64,000 nucleotides of DNA from Cryptomeria japonica (taxonomy: Eukaryota > Streptophyta > Pinopsida > Cupressales > Cupressaceae): assembly GCF_030272615.1 (NCBI RefSeq), contig NC_081406.1:167259521-167323520 (forward strand). The letters run 5' to 3'. The position numbers were made by a program, and so were the translations under genes. Below, one piece after another: positions 1 to 12,655 of the stretch; within the stretch, counting starts at the first letter, position 1; each line of letters begins with the position of its first letter. The notes beneath the pieces were generated by a model. The model worked only from the letters and a program-made list of their open reading frames with translations. It was not told the origin of the DNA and made no database searches.

Positions 1-2087
1 CAGTTTGTTGATGATACTATATTATTGGGATACTCTTTTGTGAGTGAAGCTTCTACCTTCAAAAATGCTCTCAGCTCTTATTCCCTTGCTACTGGCCAGC
101 AGGTTAATTGGGACAAATCTGCTATTTTCTTCATCAACACTCCTTTGTTGAGGCAACAGAGGATTGCTAACATTATGGGTTGTAAGGTTGAGCTGCTCCC
201 CTCTACTTATTTGTGCCTCCCTCTTGGTTTGGCTCCTCCAAACTCTTTCTGGAATTATTTGATTGATAAGTTCAACAAAAAATTGGCTGGATGGAAAGGC
301 TCTATGTTGTCACAGGCTGGTAAGCTTCAGCTTCTTCAAGCTACCCTTCAGAATCTTCCTGTTTATGCTCTTAGTTTGTTTAGTATACCGGTCAAATTTG
401 CTGAAGTGTTAGAAAGAATTCAGAAAATATTTCTTTGGTCTGGTGTGGAAGATAAGAAAAGGAATGCTTTGGTTGCTTGGGATAAAGTCTGTGGTCCTAA
501 AAGTAGTGGGGGGTTAGGTATCAAATCCTTTAAACCTTTCAATAAAGCTTTGTTAGCCAAACAAGTTTGGAGGGCCTATGGTATTAAGAGAGATTGGAGT
601 ATGGTGTGGTTTGACAAATACATCCATAATCAACCCATTCATTGCCTTCTCTATTCTAAAGATATCCTCGCAGGATCTTTAATTTGGAATAGTATGATAA
701 AATCTATTAAAGTTGCTAAAGCTGGAGCTGGCTGGGTCCTTGGTAAAGGTAACAAAATTAGATTTTGGGAGGATGTCTGGATCAAAGATGAGCCTCTTTT
801 TAACCAAGACTGCAGCCATATCATAGAAGATTGTAAAAGGAGGTTTGGTTCTATGGTCTGTAACTATTGGGAGGAGAATAAATGGGTTAGACTTGATGTT
901 GTCTATGCTGGATTCTCTTCGCTCCAGCATGATTTGTTGTCCTTTTCTGTCAGCAAAGACTCAGATGATGTCTTCTTATGGAAGAGTAATCCCAGGGGTA
1001 CTTTTACTGTTGCTTCTGCTTACAAAAAGATATCTACTCAGGCTTGTAGCCCTATATGGTCTAAAGTTTGGAATAGATTCCTCATTCCTAAAGTTAATAT
1101 GTTTTTCTGGCTTGCCATTCATAACAAGATTCTCACTATTGATAACCTGGCCATAAGAGGATTTATGATCCCTAATAGGTGTGAGTTACGTCAGAAAGAG
1201 GCTGAGTCTATGGATCATTTGTTCATTCACTATTCTTTTACCTAGGAAATCTAGGGCAAAGTGTGGACGCAATGGAAAGTTGATTGGGTTATGCAGAATA
1301 GTTTTAAGGAAGTCCTTTGGCATTGGATTTTCCCTACCAAGTTTCCCATCATCAAGACCCTTTGGTCCTTTCTTCTTCCTATGACCTGTTGGCATATTTG
1401 GAAGGAGAGAAACAATAGAATTTTTAGGGAGACTAAGTGTTCTTCTCAGGTGGTCTTTGAAAAGATTTGTAGGGCTATGAAAGAAAACTTCAACACCAAT
1501 CACAAAAGCAACAAGCAGTGTAGTTATATTGATATGAATGATAATGAGAAAAGGATTTTAACAGAATGGAAATTAATGAATAAGGTTTGGAAGTCTAATC
1601 TAAAGAGTAGAAGAGATAATGTGGTCTGGAGGTTCCCACCTCATGATTGGGTGAAGGTGAACTTTGATGGTGCAGCTAAAGGAAATCCGGGTAATGTTGG
1701 TGGGGGAGGTGTTATCAGAAACTCTTATGGCTTTTGTGTTGTTGTGATTGCTTCTCCCTTTGAAATTCAAAACAACCATGTGGCAGAAGCTATGACTATG
1801 TTAAAATGTCTTCAGCTTGCTCAGGGTTTCAATTTTAAAAAAATTTGGCTGGAGGGGGATTCCCTAAATATTATTTAGGCTATTAAAGGTATTAGTTCCT
1901 CTTCTTGGAATATCCAAAATATCATCGATAAGGCTAAAAAAAAATGTTAGATTCCTGTGATAGTGTGGTTATTATCCATACCTTTAGGGAAGGTAATAGG
2001 GTAGCCAATTTGTTAGCCAATGAGGGGGTCATTTTAGAGAAAGATGCTAATTATATCGGAGAGTCATCATGTAAGAACAAAGTCTGA
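1..2087 (+). pseudogene. LINE ORF2 C-terminal part: RT end, zf-RVT, RNase H
   Basis: The frame is already open at base 1. It starts within the RT catalytic box (FVDD, bases 4-15) and runs through the thumb region (W-K, SQAGK, IPKV motifs). The zf-RVT domain follows (about 970-1240, with W..R..IPK, C and DHLF). Two in-frame TAG codons sit at 1243 and 1255. RNase H follows in the same frame (about 1640-2087): DGAAKGNPG, the E of VAEA, then EGDS. A further TAG occurs at 1876. A frameshift in the 9-A run 1936-1944 moves the end (TFREGNRVANLLA) to another frame, which closes at TGA 2085-2087. In plant LINEs this protein copies the element RNA into the genome. This copy cannot be functional. Confidence 0.9.
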
Positions 2088-2100
2088 GGGCAATTATTTT

Positions 2101-4033
2101 ATGACAGGATCAATGGTACATACTAATCTCATTATTACCCTTTTTGGTTCGTATTTCAATGATAGAATTTGGAGTGAGGTGAATTGTTAGTTAATGACCT
2201 GTCTCAGGCGTCACGCTAATGAGTATAGGTATGAAGGGCCTTATCATATTAAGTATTGGGTTAATTGGCATGTTTTAAAGGGCTATTTGAAAAACAAGAA
2301 AGTTACCTTGGTTTTCGATTCCAGTTTCTCTATTCTTCAGTATTTGGTCAGCTTGTGCTCCCTTGAGGGTTTCGATTTGAATAGTTTCTACATTATGGGT
2401 GGAAATATCAACCGTAATGAGCCCACTAGTTGTGATAATTGGAAAGGTGGAAGGAAAATTTGGAAGAGGCTGCATAAAAATGACTTGACTGATTATATGG
2501 AGAAATTGCATGGGAGCAAGAAGTTCATTTCCCGTGGTTTTGCCAAGGGTTGGAAAAATAACAGAGTTACTTTGTTTGGTCAGACCTAGAGAGTGGATAA
2601 AGATTTGGTGGCCGAGGTGACTGGATTGCAGAAGGAGGACATCAAGTTTTATAGAGATCGTAAGTTTTTGGTGGAAGCCACTAAAAATTTCCCCAAGAAT
2701 GATGAAGAAAGGGCTCGCCTTGCCAAAAAAGATAATATTTCCTATTATCTCCCTAACCAGGAAAATTCCTTTTGGCAGAAATTGTTGAAAGTGTTAATGG
2801 AGTATCTTACTGTTGATGGTAGGTTTTTGAAAGTCTATGAATATCATTTTGTTATCCTTAATCACTTTTACCATGGCTCTAAGATATCTCTGCCCTTCTA
2901 TCTGGCCTCATCCCTTAATGACAACCTAGCTGACCATGCTAAGAAACCCAATTCCGACCCCATTGCCCACCAAGGTCCTATTCTGTTAATTTATGAGCAT
3001 CTTTTAGGATAAAGTTAAGGCTAATAAGCATGATCCCTTTGTGGAGAATGCCCATATCTATGAGGATTATGATAGTTTTGAGTCTGATGAGGATTCTACC
3101 AATCCTCCCCCTAAAATGAAATTGAGGGTTAGTAAGAAAGCTGAAGATTACGCTGAAGAGACGGATGATCCCAAGCAGAAGCATGAGAAGGAGATGGAAA
3201 AGGAGGTGACACATGAGAAGGAGAAGGAGTTGGAGGGTGAGACAGGAGACAAGGATAATGAGCAGGGTAAAGAGGATGTTGATGAGTCAGAGGAGAAGGA
3301 GAGTCCCTATGACACATACAATAGGGATGAGGTTCAAAATAATATGGAGGAGAGAAACCCTAGGTCTGAGGATTCTGCCCAGGACATGGAGGATACAGAT
3401 ACTATTTTGAATGCTGCTAGAAACAACTCTCTGGAAATGTTTAATTTCTAGAAGTGGGTGGTTGACAATATTACCAACATTCAGGAAAAATAGAGAGAGC
3501 TAGAGCTCAAAATTGATAATGTGGTTAAGGATATTAATGATAAAGGCAAAGAGGAAAATTCTGAGGACAATAGTGAAGTAGAGGATGAAAAAGAAATTCC
3601 TGATTGGTCGGAAGGTGAGATCATAAAGGGAGATTTGAAGCATCTGGAGGATGTGGTGAGGACTCTCAAAGAAAAGGGTGAGTCAGATTATGATCTGATA
3701 AACAACAAGATTCAAAAAATTGAGAGTTCCTTGAGGAAATTCATGGAGCATAGCTTGGCTGTGTTGAAGGTGTCTTCCCAAAGTATGAATGCATTGGTTT
3801 CTCGTCTAGAGAAGGATAAGCAGAACAAAGACATAGTGATTGTTGATGATGAGCTAGTTTCTAGCTCTGTCCTGCATTCTTCCAGATGCCGTACTAGGCA
3901 AAATACTAAAGAGCTGGAGTTGAAGACTAAAGGTAATCAACAGGTGCAGGAAAGCAAAGACCTTAAAGACGCAGCAAATACGATGATGATGCTTGTCAGG
4001 GATGCTGAGGAGATCATAAAGATTTTCAACTAG
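2101..4033 (+). pseudogene. Extra downstream ORF ('ORF3') of the LINE, unknown function
   Basis: An ATG at 2101 lies 13 bp after the ORF2 stop. About 640 codons can be followed to the stop at 4031-4033. The frame is broken by TAG codons (2188, 2587, 3005, 3449, 3491) and one frameshift near 3000. The N-terminal half (about 2200-3010) looks globular, with W-rich motifs and a stretch LNHFYHGSKISLPFYLASSL. The middle (3120-3360) is a Lys/Glu-rich charged linker. The C-terminal part (3500-3830) has heptad-like coiled-coil character. I recognise no catalytic motif. Most stops could come from CAG-to-TAG change. It could be a captured host gene or a LINE-encoded accessory protein. That it is coding is fairly sure; its function is unknown. 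Confidence 0.7.
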
Positions 4034-4232
4034 ATGTTCTAGTTTTGTTTTTGGTGTGCCAGTTTCTCGCTGGTCTTTTGCTGTTCTTTTATCTGGCTGC
4101 TATCTTTTGTGCTGTTCTTTTGCAACCTTTCTTTCTTTGTTATGTCCTCTCTCACTTCTATAATGTTGTTCTTTTCACTATGTAAGTGGGTTTTGGGTCC
4201 CTTAAAACCTATTTTTCCTTAATAAAAAAAAG
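4034..4232 (+). other. LINE 3' untranslated region and tail
   Basis: T-rich, GC-poor sequence follows the ORF3 stop. The end shares GGGTTTTGGGTCCC, then AAAACCT, TTTTCC and AATAAAAAA, in the same order and spacing, with the end of the second LINE at 30235-30277. Such a shared 3' end is expected of the RNA segment recognised by LINE reverse transcriptase. Confidence 0.75.
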
Positions 4233-7013
4233 AGCTTGTAGTTTTTTTAAGTAATTCAAGGATTTGGAGATTGGAAAGGAGACTAAGGAGGGAAAAAAGT
4301 CAATAAATGGATTTTTTTGTCGGTAATTTTAATTTCAAGATCTCAAAATATACCCTACATCTAAATTTTAGATAATTTTCTTAAATCAAAGGTGGAGAAC
4401 CTTAAAAAAAAATTGGTAATTACAAAATTTATTGGTGTTTGGCTATCTATAGAGAGGATCAAAACATGAGTTGACAAAAATTGGATGGGTTTCCTTAAAA
4501 GTTAATTTCTTGGTCTAGGCTTTCTTAAAATTATTTTTTAGTTGAATTTTAGTGAGAAAATGTGCTTAAAGGTGGCTCTTCATTCATAGGTTATTCTAGC
4601 CTATACACCTACCTATCTATTAGGGTTTGGTCCACATATGAAGATGAATCAATACATGCCACTCTAGATCAAATTGTACAAGTTACCACAACAATTATAG
4701 TTAATTGATATTTTTTACTTAATTAAAATTCCCTTGGTGAATATGTTTATTATTCAAATGCCTTAGGAGGTAGGCAATTGACAACTTATGCAAGAATTTG
4801 TGTGAAAATAAATTTAATTAAACTAATCAAACACACCAAGTTATCCTCAATTTGGGTGGTTGGAAGTAGGAGTTGGACAATGAATTCCTTCCTTTTAGAT
4901 GTTTTTGATACTAGAATATTAGTCATTTAACAAGGAACTATGATTCAATGAGTGCTAAGGTGGGACATCTAGGATATGAGGAGGAGCTGAAAAGTAATTA
5001 TCCCCCTCTGTAGGAGGTTGCCTCTTCAAAAAAAGAGAAAGATCTATCACCCACTATGATTTGGGATAATATTGTGGAAGACAAGGGTAGGTCTTTCCCA
5101 AGGTGGGTCCTCCCACCCACCCCTAACTTGATCGAAGAGAGTTAGATTAGGTGTTGCCTCAAGTTCAAATGTTCATAAGGAAATTGATAATAATCCTCCT
5201 AAGGATTCTACTTTTGAGTTAGGTGAGAAATTGGTCCCTTTAGGAGAATCTATTTTTATGGAAGGATAAAAGGGGGTACAAATGATAATAATATTGACCA
5301 TGAGGCTAAGGAGGAAAAGTATGATATAGTAAAGTGGAGTATTGCTACCAAAAAGGGAAGAAGATGGGTGAAAGTATTAGCACCTCATTTGGATGTGTCT
5401 CATTTTAACTCTTTTCTTCCCTATAAGCATGTGTATTTGATCCTATCCCACCTATTGTTGATAATCACTTTAAAAAAAATATAAGTTGGGTTCCCATGTT
5501 GAAGTACCAATCAAGGGAGATAGGAAACATTCAAAATATTTATCGAATGACTTAAAACTAGGGAGATTTTAGCTTGTTATTTTTTCACGTCCAATTGAAC
5601 TAGATCTAGTTCACTTTGATTTCCTTGCAAGATCCCATTCTCTATAAAATAATCATTGAAGGAAAAAAATGGAGAAACAAAATTTTGTAAGCCTTTTGTG
5701 AAATCGTAACCTCTAATTAAACTTCCACTTTAAACAGTAAAGGTCTAGTTTAGATGGCTTTTCTTGCATGTTTCGTTCATTTAAAATTTTCTACATACTT
5801 AGGATTTTGGATCTCAACCTCCATCTAAATTGTACCAAGCAAAAAGTGAATATTTGGTTCACCTGAATTTTCTTTCATCTCATATTTATATGATAAAATT
5901 TAGTTATTGTAGAAATATATGATTTTTCTAAACCTAATCATTAGCATTTGAATATAGTTCCCTTGGAAAATTTTGCATGTCATACCTTGGTGACATCATG
6001 TTCATGTCATCATCACATCATCAACCCCTATCATAGAAGAACTTCGTTGTATAATTGATTAGAAGATCTCTAAATGTTGCACACAACTAACTTGTCTAGT
6101 TGCATTTTCTTGTAATCACATACTTTGATGATGTCACCCCATCCTTTTGCTAATGTCATCCAACCTTATTGACATCATTATGACATCATACCATCTCAAG
6201 AACTCCCAATGTAATACCATTATTATGTCATGATAACATCATCTTTTTTTATTGATGTGATTATCAAACTTTTCATTTGAATAATATACCAAAACATTGC
6301 AAAATTGATAGCTTTAGTCGATTTTCCTTGTAGGTTTAATTCCAATGAATTTCTTCACAGATTTGATTATTCAATTAACTCTAGCTACAAAGGTCTAGTT
6401 GCATTTTAGATTCCCACAAAGCTTCATCCAAGTATGTACAAAATGTATGTCTCATTCCATCTTTCACCTTTCAAGATTCCATTAATATATTTTCAATTTC
6501 TAGTCGCCAAATCAGATCTCATGGTATTCATCTATACCTCATTTGTTACTATAAAACCTAAATATTGAGCACCACCTTTAGACTATTGTTCTAGTAATTT
6601 TTGGGTGATTTTATTGTCCCTACAAACAAATTTGCGTGCACCATTAATCATCAAATGTTATACTAGTTGAAGATCAAATTCCTCCCACACTCCTTACGAA
6701 TGAGAAAACATAGTTCAAGGTGGATTTATATTTTAAATATGATAAAAACCTTTATAGGAAGGTATGGATGCCCCATAAATAAGATAAAATCATGGATTTT
6801 TTTATTGGGTGAGTCTATATGTTTCCTTCCAAATCAAACTTTCATTTGAAATAAGTGCTTCATTTTCATTATTGTAAGGTGGGGATAATATTGGATTAGA
6901 GAAGAGTGTAACAGAGGGAAAGACTTCCATAGTAGAACCTAAGGGTTCATAATTTATAGGTCTAGGTATTGTAATTTTGTTGTTGTAGTGATGTGGGTTC
7001 ATGTCAAATTTGT
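4233..7013. other. AT-rich intergenic sequence, no intact gene
   Basis: No sustained reading frame is visible apart from the degraded stretch described at 4940-5440. The part 5980-6260 is rich in short repeats of GACATCAT and its variants. I see no RNA gene. Confidence 0.5.
4940..5440 (+). pseudogene. Degraded coding remnant, possibly LINE ORF1
   Basis: Plus-strand pieces read with few stops in two frames. They include FPRWVLPP near 5096-5120 and WSIATKKGRRWV near 5336-5370 within an acidic context, which resembles the linker of plant LINE ORF1 (gag-like) proteins. Codon bias looks protein-like, but no zinc knuckle is visible. It may belong to the same dead element as the endonuclease remnant at 8470-8870. 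Assignment is tentative. Confidence 0.3.
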
Positions 7014-7017
7014 AATA

Positions 7018-7992
7018 GGGTGATCCCATAATACCAGGTTACACTTTTTGGCCAAACTTGACACTCAAATCAACATTTTGCACTAGATCTTTACTTTCTA
7101 ACACTTATAGCAGCTAAACTATTAATTTGAAGATGAAGTAAACTACTAATTTGTGAGATTTTTCTAAATGTATTTTTTCAAAAATAATTAAAAATGAATT
7201 GTATATATTTTTATGTAACTTTTAATTTAACTTGATATTTACAGTAATTAGCACTTTTCAGAAGTGACATTTATTCTGTAATGCGTAAGATTTTATATAG
7301 CAAGAAGGAGATTCTAATTTTTAAAAAATAGATTTGTCACACCGATATCTAGTGTATGGATATTTTTGCATAATTTTTTGTTACATATATTTTTTTTAGT
7401 TAAATTTTTAAGTCAGAGTAATTATAATTTGGATAGAGGTGTATTTGGTAATGCATAACTTTTTTTGTATGCATTTGAATTAACTTATTCTTTTTGTGTT
7501 GAAATGCGGATATCAATACCTAAGGATAGATATTTTTAATAAAAAATTTCTCCATTTTTCAATTTTTCCATGTGTGAAACAAAATCGTTAATTTCAATGA
7601 AAAATCTACATTCATAAGAGATAAAATATAAATAAATTAAGAAAATTAAGTATATTAAAAATTATATTATTTGGAAAGATTATAATGAGGACTACATAGT
7701 GAGAAAAACATAACTTTTAAATGAATTCATTTGAGCCCCCAAAAGCTAATGTAAAAGTGTTTTTTTATCAGCATTTTGATAGGTGCGAAGGAGACTCCAT
7801 TGCAGGTATGATTTAAGAGTAGAGAGGTTCTATCCAAGGGATTTTGATCTAAGAGGCTTTGATCTAACTCTCTTCAATTAATCACTTCAAATGGGACCTC
7901 TCAAGGCTTCAATCGTTATATTTAAAAAAAAAAATGATTTCAACAAAAATCAAGATGTACCAAAAGTGTAACCCAGTATTGTGGGATCATCC
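7018..7992. mobile_element. 975-bp terminal-inverted-repeat element (MITE-like)
   Basis: The two ends are inverted repeats of about 33 bp with about four mismatches. The left end begins GGGTGATCCCATAATACC and continues to GGTTACACTTTTTGG (7018-7051). The right end, read on the minus strand, begins GGATGATCCCACAATACT and continues to GGTTACACTTTTGG (7992-7958). AATA lies directly outside both ends (7014-7017 and 7993-7996), a possible 4-bp target duplication. The interior is very AT-rich and non-coding, so it would be non-autonomous. The superfamily is not assigned. Confidence 0.65.
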
Positions 7993-8469
7993 AATAAGTA
8001 CTTGTAACCTTTGCAGATCAAATTATTAATAACATAAATCAACAATAATTAAGTGTTTGCATATGTATGGTGTGCATTTCTAGATGTGCATTGTTTAGTT
8101 AGCTAGCTAAACGATTATTAAATCTTTGTAAAGATTTTTTTTTAAGTAGTTTTTAAGAATAATAAATGAAATGTATGGGTATGATCATGGATTACTAAGC
8201 ATACCCTTTTAATATTTTACAATTTTTTAAAATTTATGTATACAACCCGACTTGCTTGTACATTTTGAAAGGCATATTCTTTCATGTTGTCTTAATTAAG
8301 GTTTCATCTTGGTTTGAGCTAAACTAGATATTTTGTTTGAATTTAGAGACTTATTTTCTCAATTATATAAAGGCATGGTTCTATTATTAACTCTTTCTCC
8401 CCATAGTCCTCTACACACTCAAAACAATCAATATAAATATCTCTTAATTTTATATTTTCTAGTATATTC

Positions 8470-8870
8470 GAACTACCATGGGGCCTTGATGGCCTAGAAA
8501 AATCCCATTTGGTTAAACGACTTATTGAGTTTTAAAGTCTTGATATTATTATTCTTTAGAAAACTAAGGTAGAGGGATGTATTCTCACATAGATGATTCT
8601 TAGGATTTGTAATCATAGTGAAGGTATTCAATGGTAGATGTGCAATAGGATGTTCAACCAATTTAGATTGACAAATTTGTGGAATAGACATCGTGCTAAA
8701 GGTATGTTAGTTGAGGAAGCTCAATATTTTATCTTTTTCAAATTCACTAGTTTAAGCGAGGATGATTTTTTTCTCTTTTCCAATGCTTATGGACCTAACA
8801 TAAAAATAATTATAATTAGGGCTTGAGATCATCTTAAGAAAATATTAGGCTCTTGAAACCCACTATCTTA
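8470..8870 (+). pseudogene. Remnant of a LINE AP-type endonuclease domain
   Basis: One frame reads WGLDGLEKSHLVKRLIE, then DIIIL(stop)KTKVEG, and further on FFLFSNAYGPN followed by DHLKKILGS. These fit the start of the plant LINE endonuclease: W-N-x-R-G-L, then D-I-I-x-L-Q-E-T-K, then N-x-Y-G-P-N. The catalytic E of QETK reads K and the preceding Q is TAG, so the copy is inactive. The following reverse transcriptase is missing. In an intact element this domain nicks the target DNA. Confidence 0.6.
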
Positions 8871-9283
8871 ATAAATTTAATTATATAACTTATATGCATC
8901 TTTCAAGGCAATCTTTATGATCTTATTACATTGATGGTTATTATTGTAGACAATGATGCCTAAGGGTTTGAAGTCTATAACTCATTCCATGATATTATTG
9001 TGAAAATTAATTTATTAATGAAATCTAAGATACAATGATGAATTTTTAGGTAAGATCCATCCATGTTTCCATAATGCATTGGTAAACTTGATGGAATATT
9101 ATCAATGAGTAACATTGGTAGCCATGATTAGAAAAACAATGAAATATCCCTCCAACAGAAAACAAATACTATATCAAAATTTAATATCATGAAGTATCAA
9201 ACAATTCAAATCAAATAAAATGCCCATCAAATGAATTTGATCATAGGATTTGGTACTAAGTTGCCACCAACAACCATTTAAGA

Positions 9284-9433
9284 CCATTCTAAAATTTAGG
9301 TTTTTGGAAAAAACTTGATATAAATCCTCTTGTATCTAATTGATAAATAATAACTTTTCCATTCTAAAATTTAGGTTTTTGGAAAAAACTTGATATAAAT
9401 CCTCTTGTATCTAATTGATAAATAATAACTTTT
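9284..9433. repeat. Exact 75-bp tandem duplication (2 copies)
   Basis: The unit starting CCATTCTAAAATTTAGG at 9284 recurs at 9359 without visible change over 75 bp. The identity suggests a recent slippage or repair event in otherwise old AT-rich DNA. There is no coding content. Confidence 0.9.
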
Positions 9434-9904
9434 CCATTTTTCCAATAAGCATACTTGCTAATTGTTTGCTAATTGTTTGAGAGCATAAAAATCAATCATG
9501 GTTTGATTCTTGATTGTGGCTAGGGCTACTATTATAGCTAAAAATAATATTTTTATCCATGTTAGGCAACCTAAATCATTATAAAATATACTATACTTAT
9601 AAGACAAATGCATGCTCCCTAATAGATCTCTCATGTGTGTGGGTCCAAAGTATACAATTTGGAGAGATATTTACAAGGGAAAAAGAGGTCTTAAAATAAT
9701 TAAATCATAAATTTAATTTTTTTTTCATAATATGAATCCTCCTCATCCATACACATACCCATGCGAGATATCTATGGCATAATAATTATTACTTTACCCT
9801 TTTTATAAAGTGTTATGCTCAAAAAATGCTTAAAAATAGTGAAAGGTCTATATTTATTCTTAAGATGAAAAAATTAATAAGGCATTTTGCAAGAATATAA
9901 TTAT

Positions 9905-10890
9905 TTCTGGCATGGTCAAATCAAATCAAGTTGATAAAATTTGAGAGAGGTTATTGCAGAGGTACCCCACATTCAACTATAAGTCCAAATAGAAAATATC
10001 TAGACCCCATGAACTTTGAGAAATGAACTATTATTTTTTGGCAGTTTTGCTCTTAGGTCTCTTGAATATTTTTCCATGGCCATGTAGCTTGGAAGGATCA
10101 ACACACTTGGGTAATGAAATGAGGCCTCATATATAGATGATTTTCCTACCCACATATGCTAGCATAGTAATATCAATCTCAAAGGTAAGGAACATAAATA
10201 ATGGCTCTTTGCAACAACACATTGAATGCTATTGAGACAATTTACGAGAATGTATTTATTATGGTCATAGTAAATATTTTTGAGTCAATAAAAATTGAGA
10301 GAGGTTATTATAGAGGGACTCAAATATAGTTTTATTTTTATATGGAACATTCTTAGGCTCCACAAACTTTGAGGATTGCTTCATTTTACTTTGCTAGGTT
10401 TGTGCTCTTGAGTCTTGTAAGAGAATTTGTTGGAACCATGTATCTTAGGAGGAAAATAGGTCCTCCCCTAGCATTCATCTACCTAATTTGATGTGTTGGT
10501 ACAATTTATTTAGTTCCACAAGGAAAATAAAAAAATGGTTCTTTACAATAATACATTGAATGTCACTAAGGCATCATGCAAGAAACCATTCACTATTGAA
10601 ATGGTAAAATTATTTCAATTTGATGAAAACCAAGAGATGATATTATGGAGGGATACCACATTTAGCTAGGTCCTATTAGAATATCCTAGGCAACATGAAC
10701 TTTCCATAACACTTTGCTAAATATTGGTAATTTCCACTTAGGTCTCTTAAAATAATTTATTAAAATTGTATATATTGGAAAGATAAAGAAACTTGGGGAA
10801 ATATATAGGGCCTCCTCTAGAATTAATACACCCACCTCAACATGTTTACATGGTTTAGTTCCACTACGAAAAAATTGAGATATTTTATTA
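9905..10890. repeat. Three diverged tandem copies of a ~345-bp repeat
   Basis: Landmarks recur in the same order three times, starting near 9905, 10270 and 10610. They are a GAGAGGTTAT-like start, then a 'catgaactttgag' block, then TTAGGTCTCTTGAAT, then GGCCTC/GGTCCTCC before 'tagcat'. Copies one and two also share GGCTCTTTGCAACAACACATTGAATG or its variant. Copies differ by many substitutions and small indels. They are non-coding; this could be an old satellite or an internal repeat of a dead element. Confidence 0.65.
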
Positions 10891-12410
10891 GTGATGTAGG
10901 TGTCTCTTAAAAGGGGAATGAAACCATGCACATGTGTACGTTAATTATTTACATCTCATACATAGGTTACAAAGAAATGGGGTCATAATAAATCTCTTAT
11001 ATCTTAAATTTTATTACTCTCATGGAAATCCTTAAAATCTCGACGAGCAAAGAAATATCATAGAAAAGACAAGTTTTCTAATGTCTATTGGGTTATGAAT
11101 TGATTATCCTAATTTTTTTTGATTAATGGGTCCTTTGAGAGATTTTTATTAAGGAAAAAATTGATGCTCATAATAGTTATTTTATGTCATGTCATATTGA
11201 CTATCATAGGATAAAGGATATTCTTAGTTCTTAAATACCACTATAAATCATAGTGGACTATCTCAAGTATTCAATATAGTTAAATCAACAAAATAATGTT
11301 TAAAATGTTATCAAGTCATGAAATCTATCACTTATACGTAGTTGATAGTTACATTAAAAAGGAATTCCTTTATCAACTACTTATCCTATTGGTTTCTTAT
11401 GGTTACAAGCTTGGTTTTGGAATATGGACTAATCTCAAGACTCTTTATAAGTTCATTGATCTTTTTCCTACATACATTGGGATTTAGAGAAAGATAGGAA
11501 GATGGCACAAAAGTAACAACATATCTAGACAAGGTTTCAATATAAACAATCTTGACCTTATTCTCTATTACAATAACTAAGTATAACTGATATAATAAGA
11601 AATACATAAATAAGCTGATATAGATTAATAATTATATCATCTTAAATCCATTTTTACAAATTTGTAATAGGTTAAGGCTCAACCTTGTTCATGCTTCAAA
11701 GTTATTGCAAAAAAGAAAATATTATAAAGAGAGAAGATTTAATAAAAAATTTCATATACAAAATTATCTACCGAAAAGAAGGTTTATTTGGGTGATGAAT
11801 CAAGACATAGGATCTATAGTGTAGGATTGATTTAGTATATCTCTCAAATACTATATGTGAATGATCCAAATTGTTAAATATAATCTAGGGTTAACCAACA
11901 AATTGTTATTTATTGTAAAATTTTAGATGAAGGAAAAAAAAATTAGTTCCATTGAAGCCCATGCACAATAAAAGATCACAATCTATCATAGAAAAGGTAG
12001 TACAATTTGGTATTGCATATAAACTATGTTCATAAGATATGAAAGAGCATGCTTTTTTTTGTAAGAAAATCACACAAATTATATAAGATAAATTTATGGC
12101 ATCAAAGATTTATGCATATCAACATGAAGAGTCTAAATCTTAGGGATAGGTAGAAACTTATGGTAGGTTCGGATCTAGAAAATGGATCAAAGTTGAAGAC
12201 TTGTAAATCATACATATATTAGGTAAGCATCAAAGGAAAAAGTTTCCAAATGAAGGAGACACTCAAATATATATCAATCATACATAATTTTGTATGTTCT
12301 TAATTATTTACACATGTAAAATATTTTGAATAAGGTAAAGTTATTTAAGAATCTTGTGTAGAAACCAACAAGAAAATGAATGAAGAAGCTTAAGAGTGAT
12401 AACAATAGAG
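10891..12410. other. AT-rich sequence without recognisable gene
   Basis: Only short chance reading frames are present. The end (from about 11850) may be the decayed upstream part of the copia remnant that becomes recognisable after 12660, but no motif could be confirmed here. Confidence 0.4.
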
Positions 12411-12655
12411 AGTTTATTTTAAAATATTTTGAATAATTATATATAAATTTATGAATCTAAAGATAATTGACATCCCCATACAACCTAGATAAAATGAGAT
12501 ATTTTGAATCAAAAAACTAAATGCTAATTGAAAGTTTATTTTAAAATATTTTAAATAATTATATATAAATTTATAAATCCAAAGATAATGGACATCCCCA
12601 TACAACCTAGATAAAATGAGATATTTTGAATAAAAAAACTAAATGCTAATTGAAA
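12411..12655. repeat. 122-bp tandem duplication (2 copies)
   Basis: The unit begins AGTTTATTTTAAAATATTTT at 12411 and again at 12533. Each copy contains GACATCCCCATACAACCTAG. Only a few base differences separate the copies. It is AT-rich and non-coding. Confidence 0.88.

Larger units (their letters stand above)
1..4232 (+). mobile_element. LINE (non-LTR retrotransposon), 5' end outside window
   Basis: The order seen is reverse-transcriptase end, zf-RVT, RNase H, an extra ORF and a 3' untranslated tail ending in AATAAAAAAAA near 4221. The last 45 bases (4188-4232) closely resemble the 3' tail of the second LINE at 30235-30277, which supports this as the true 3' end. The 5' part (ORF1, endonuclease, most of RT) lies left of the window, so a target duplication cannot be checked. 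The copy is dead: it carries several in-frame stops and at least two frameshifts. Confidence 0.88.
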
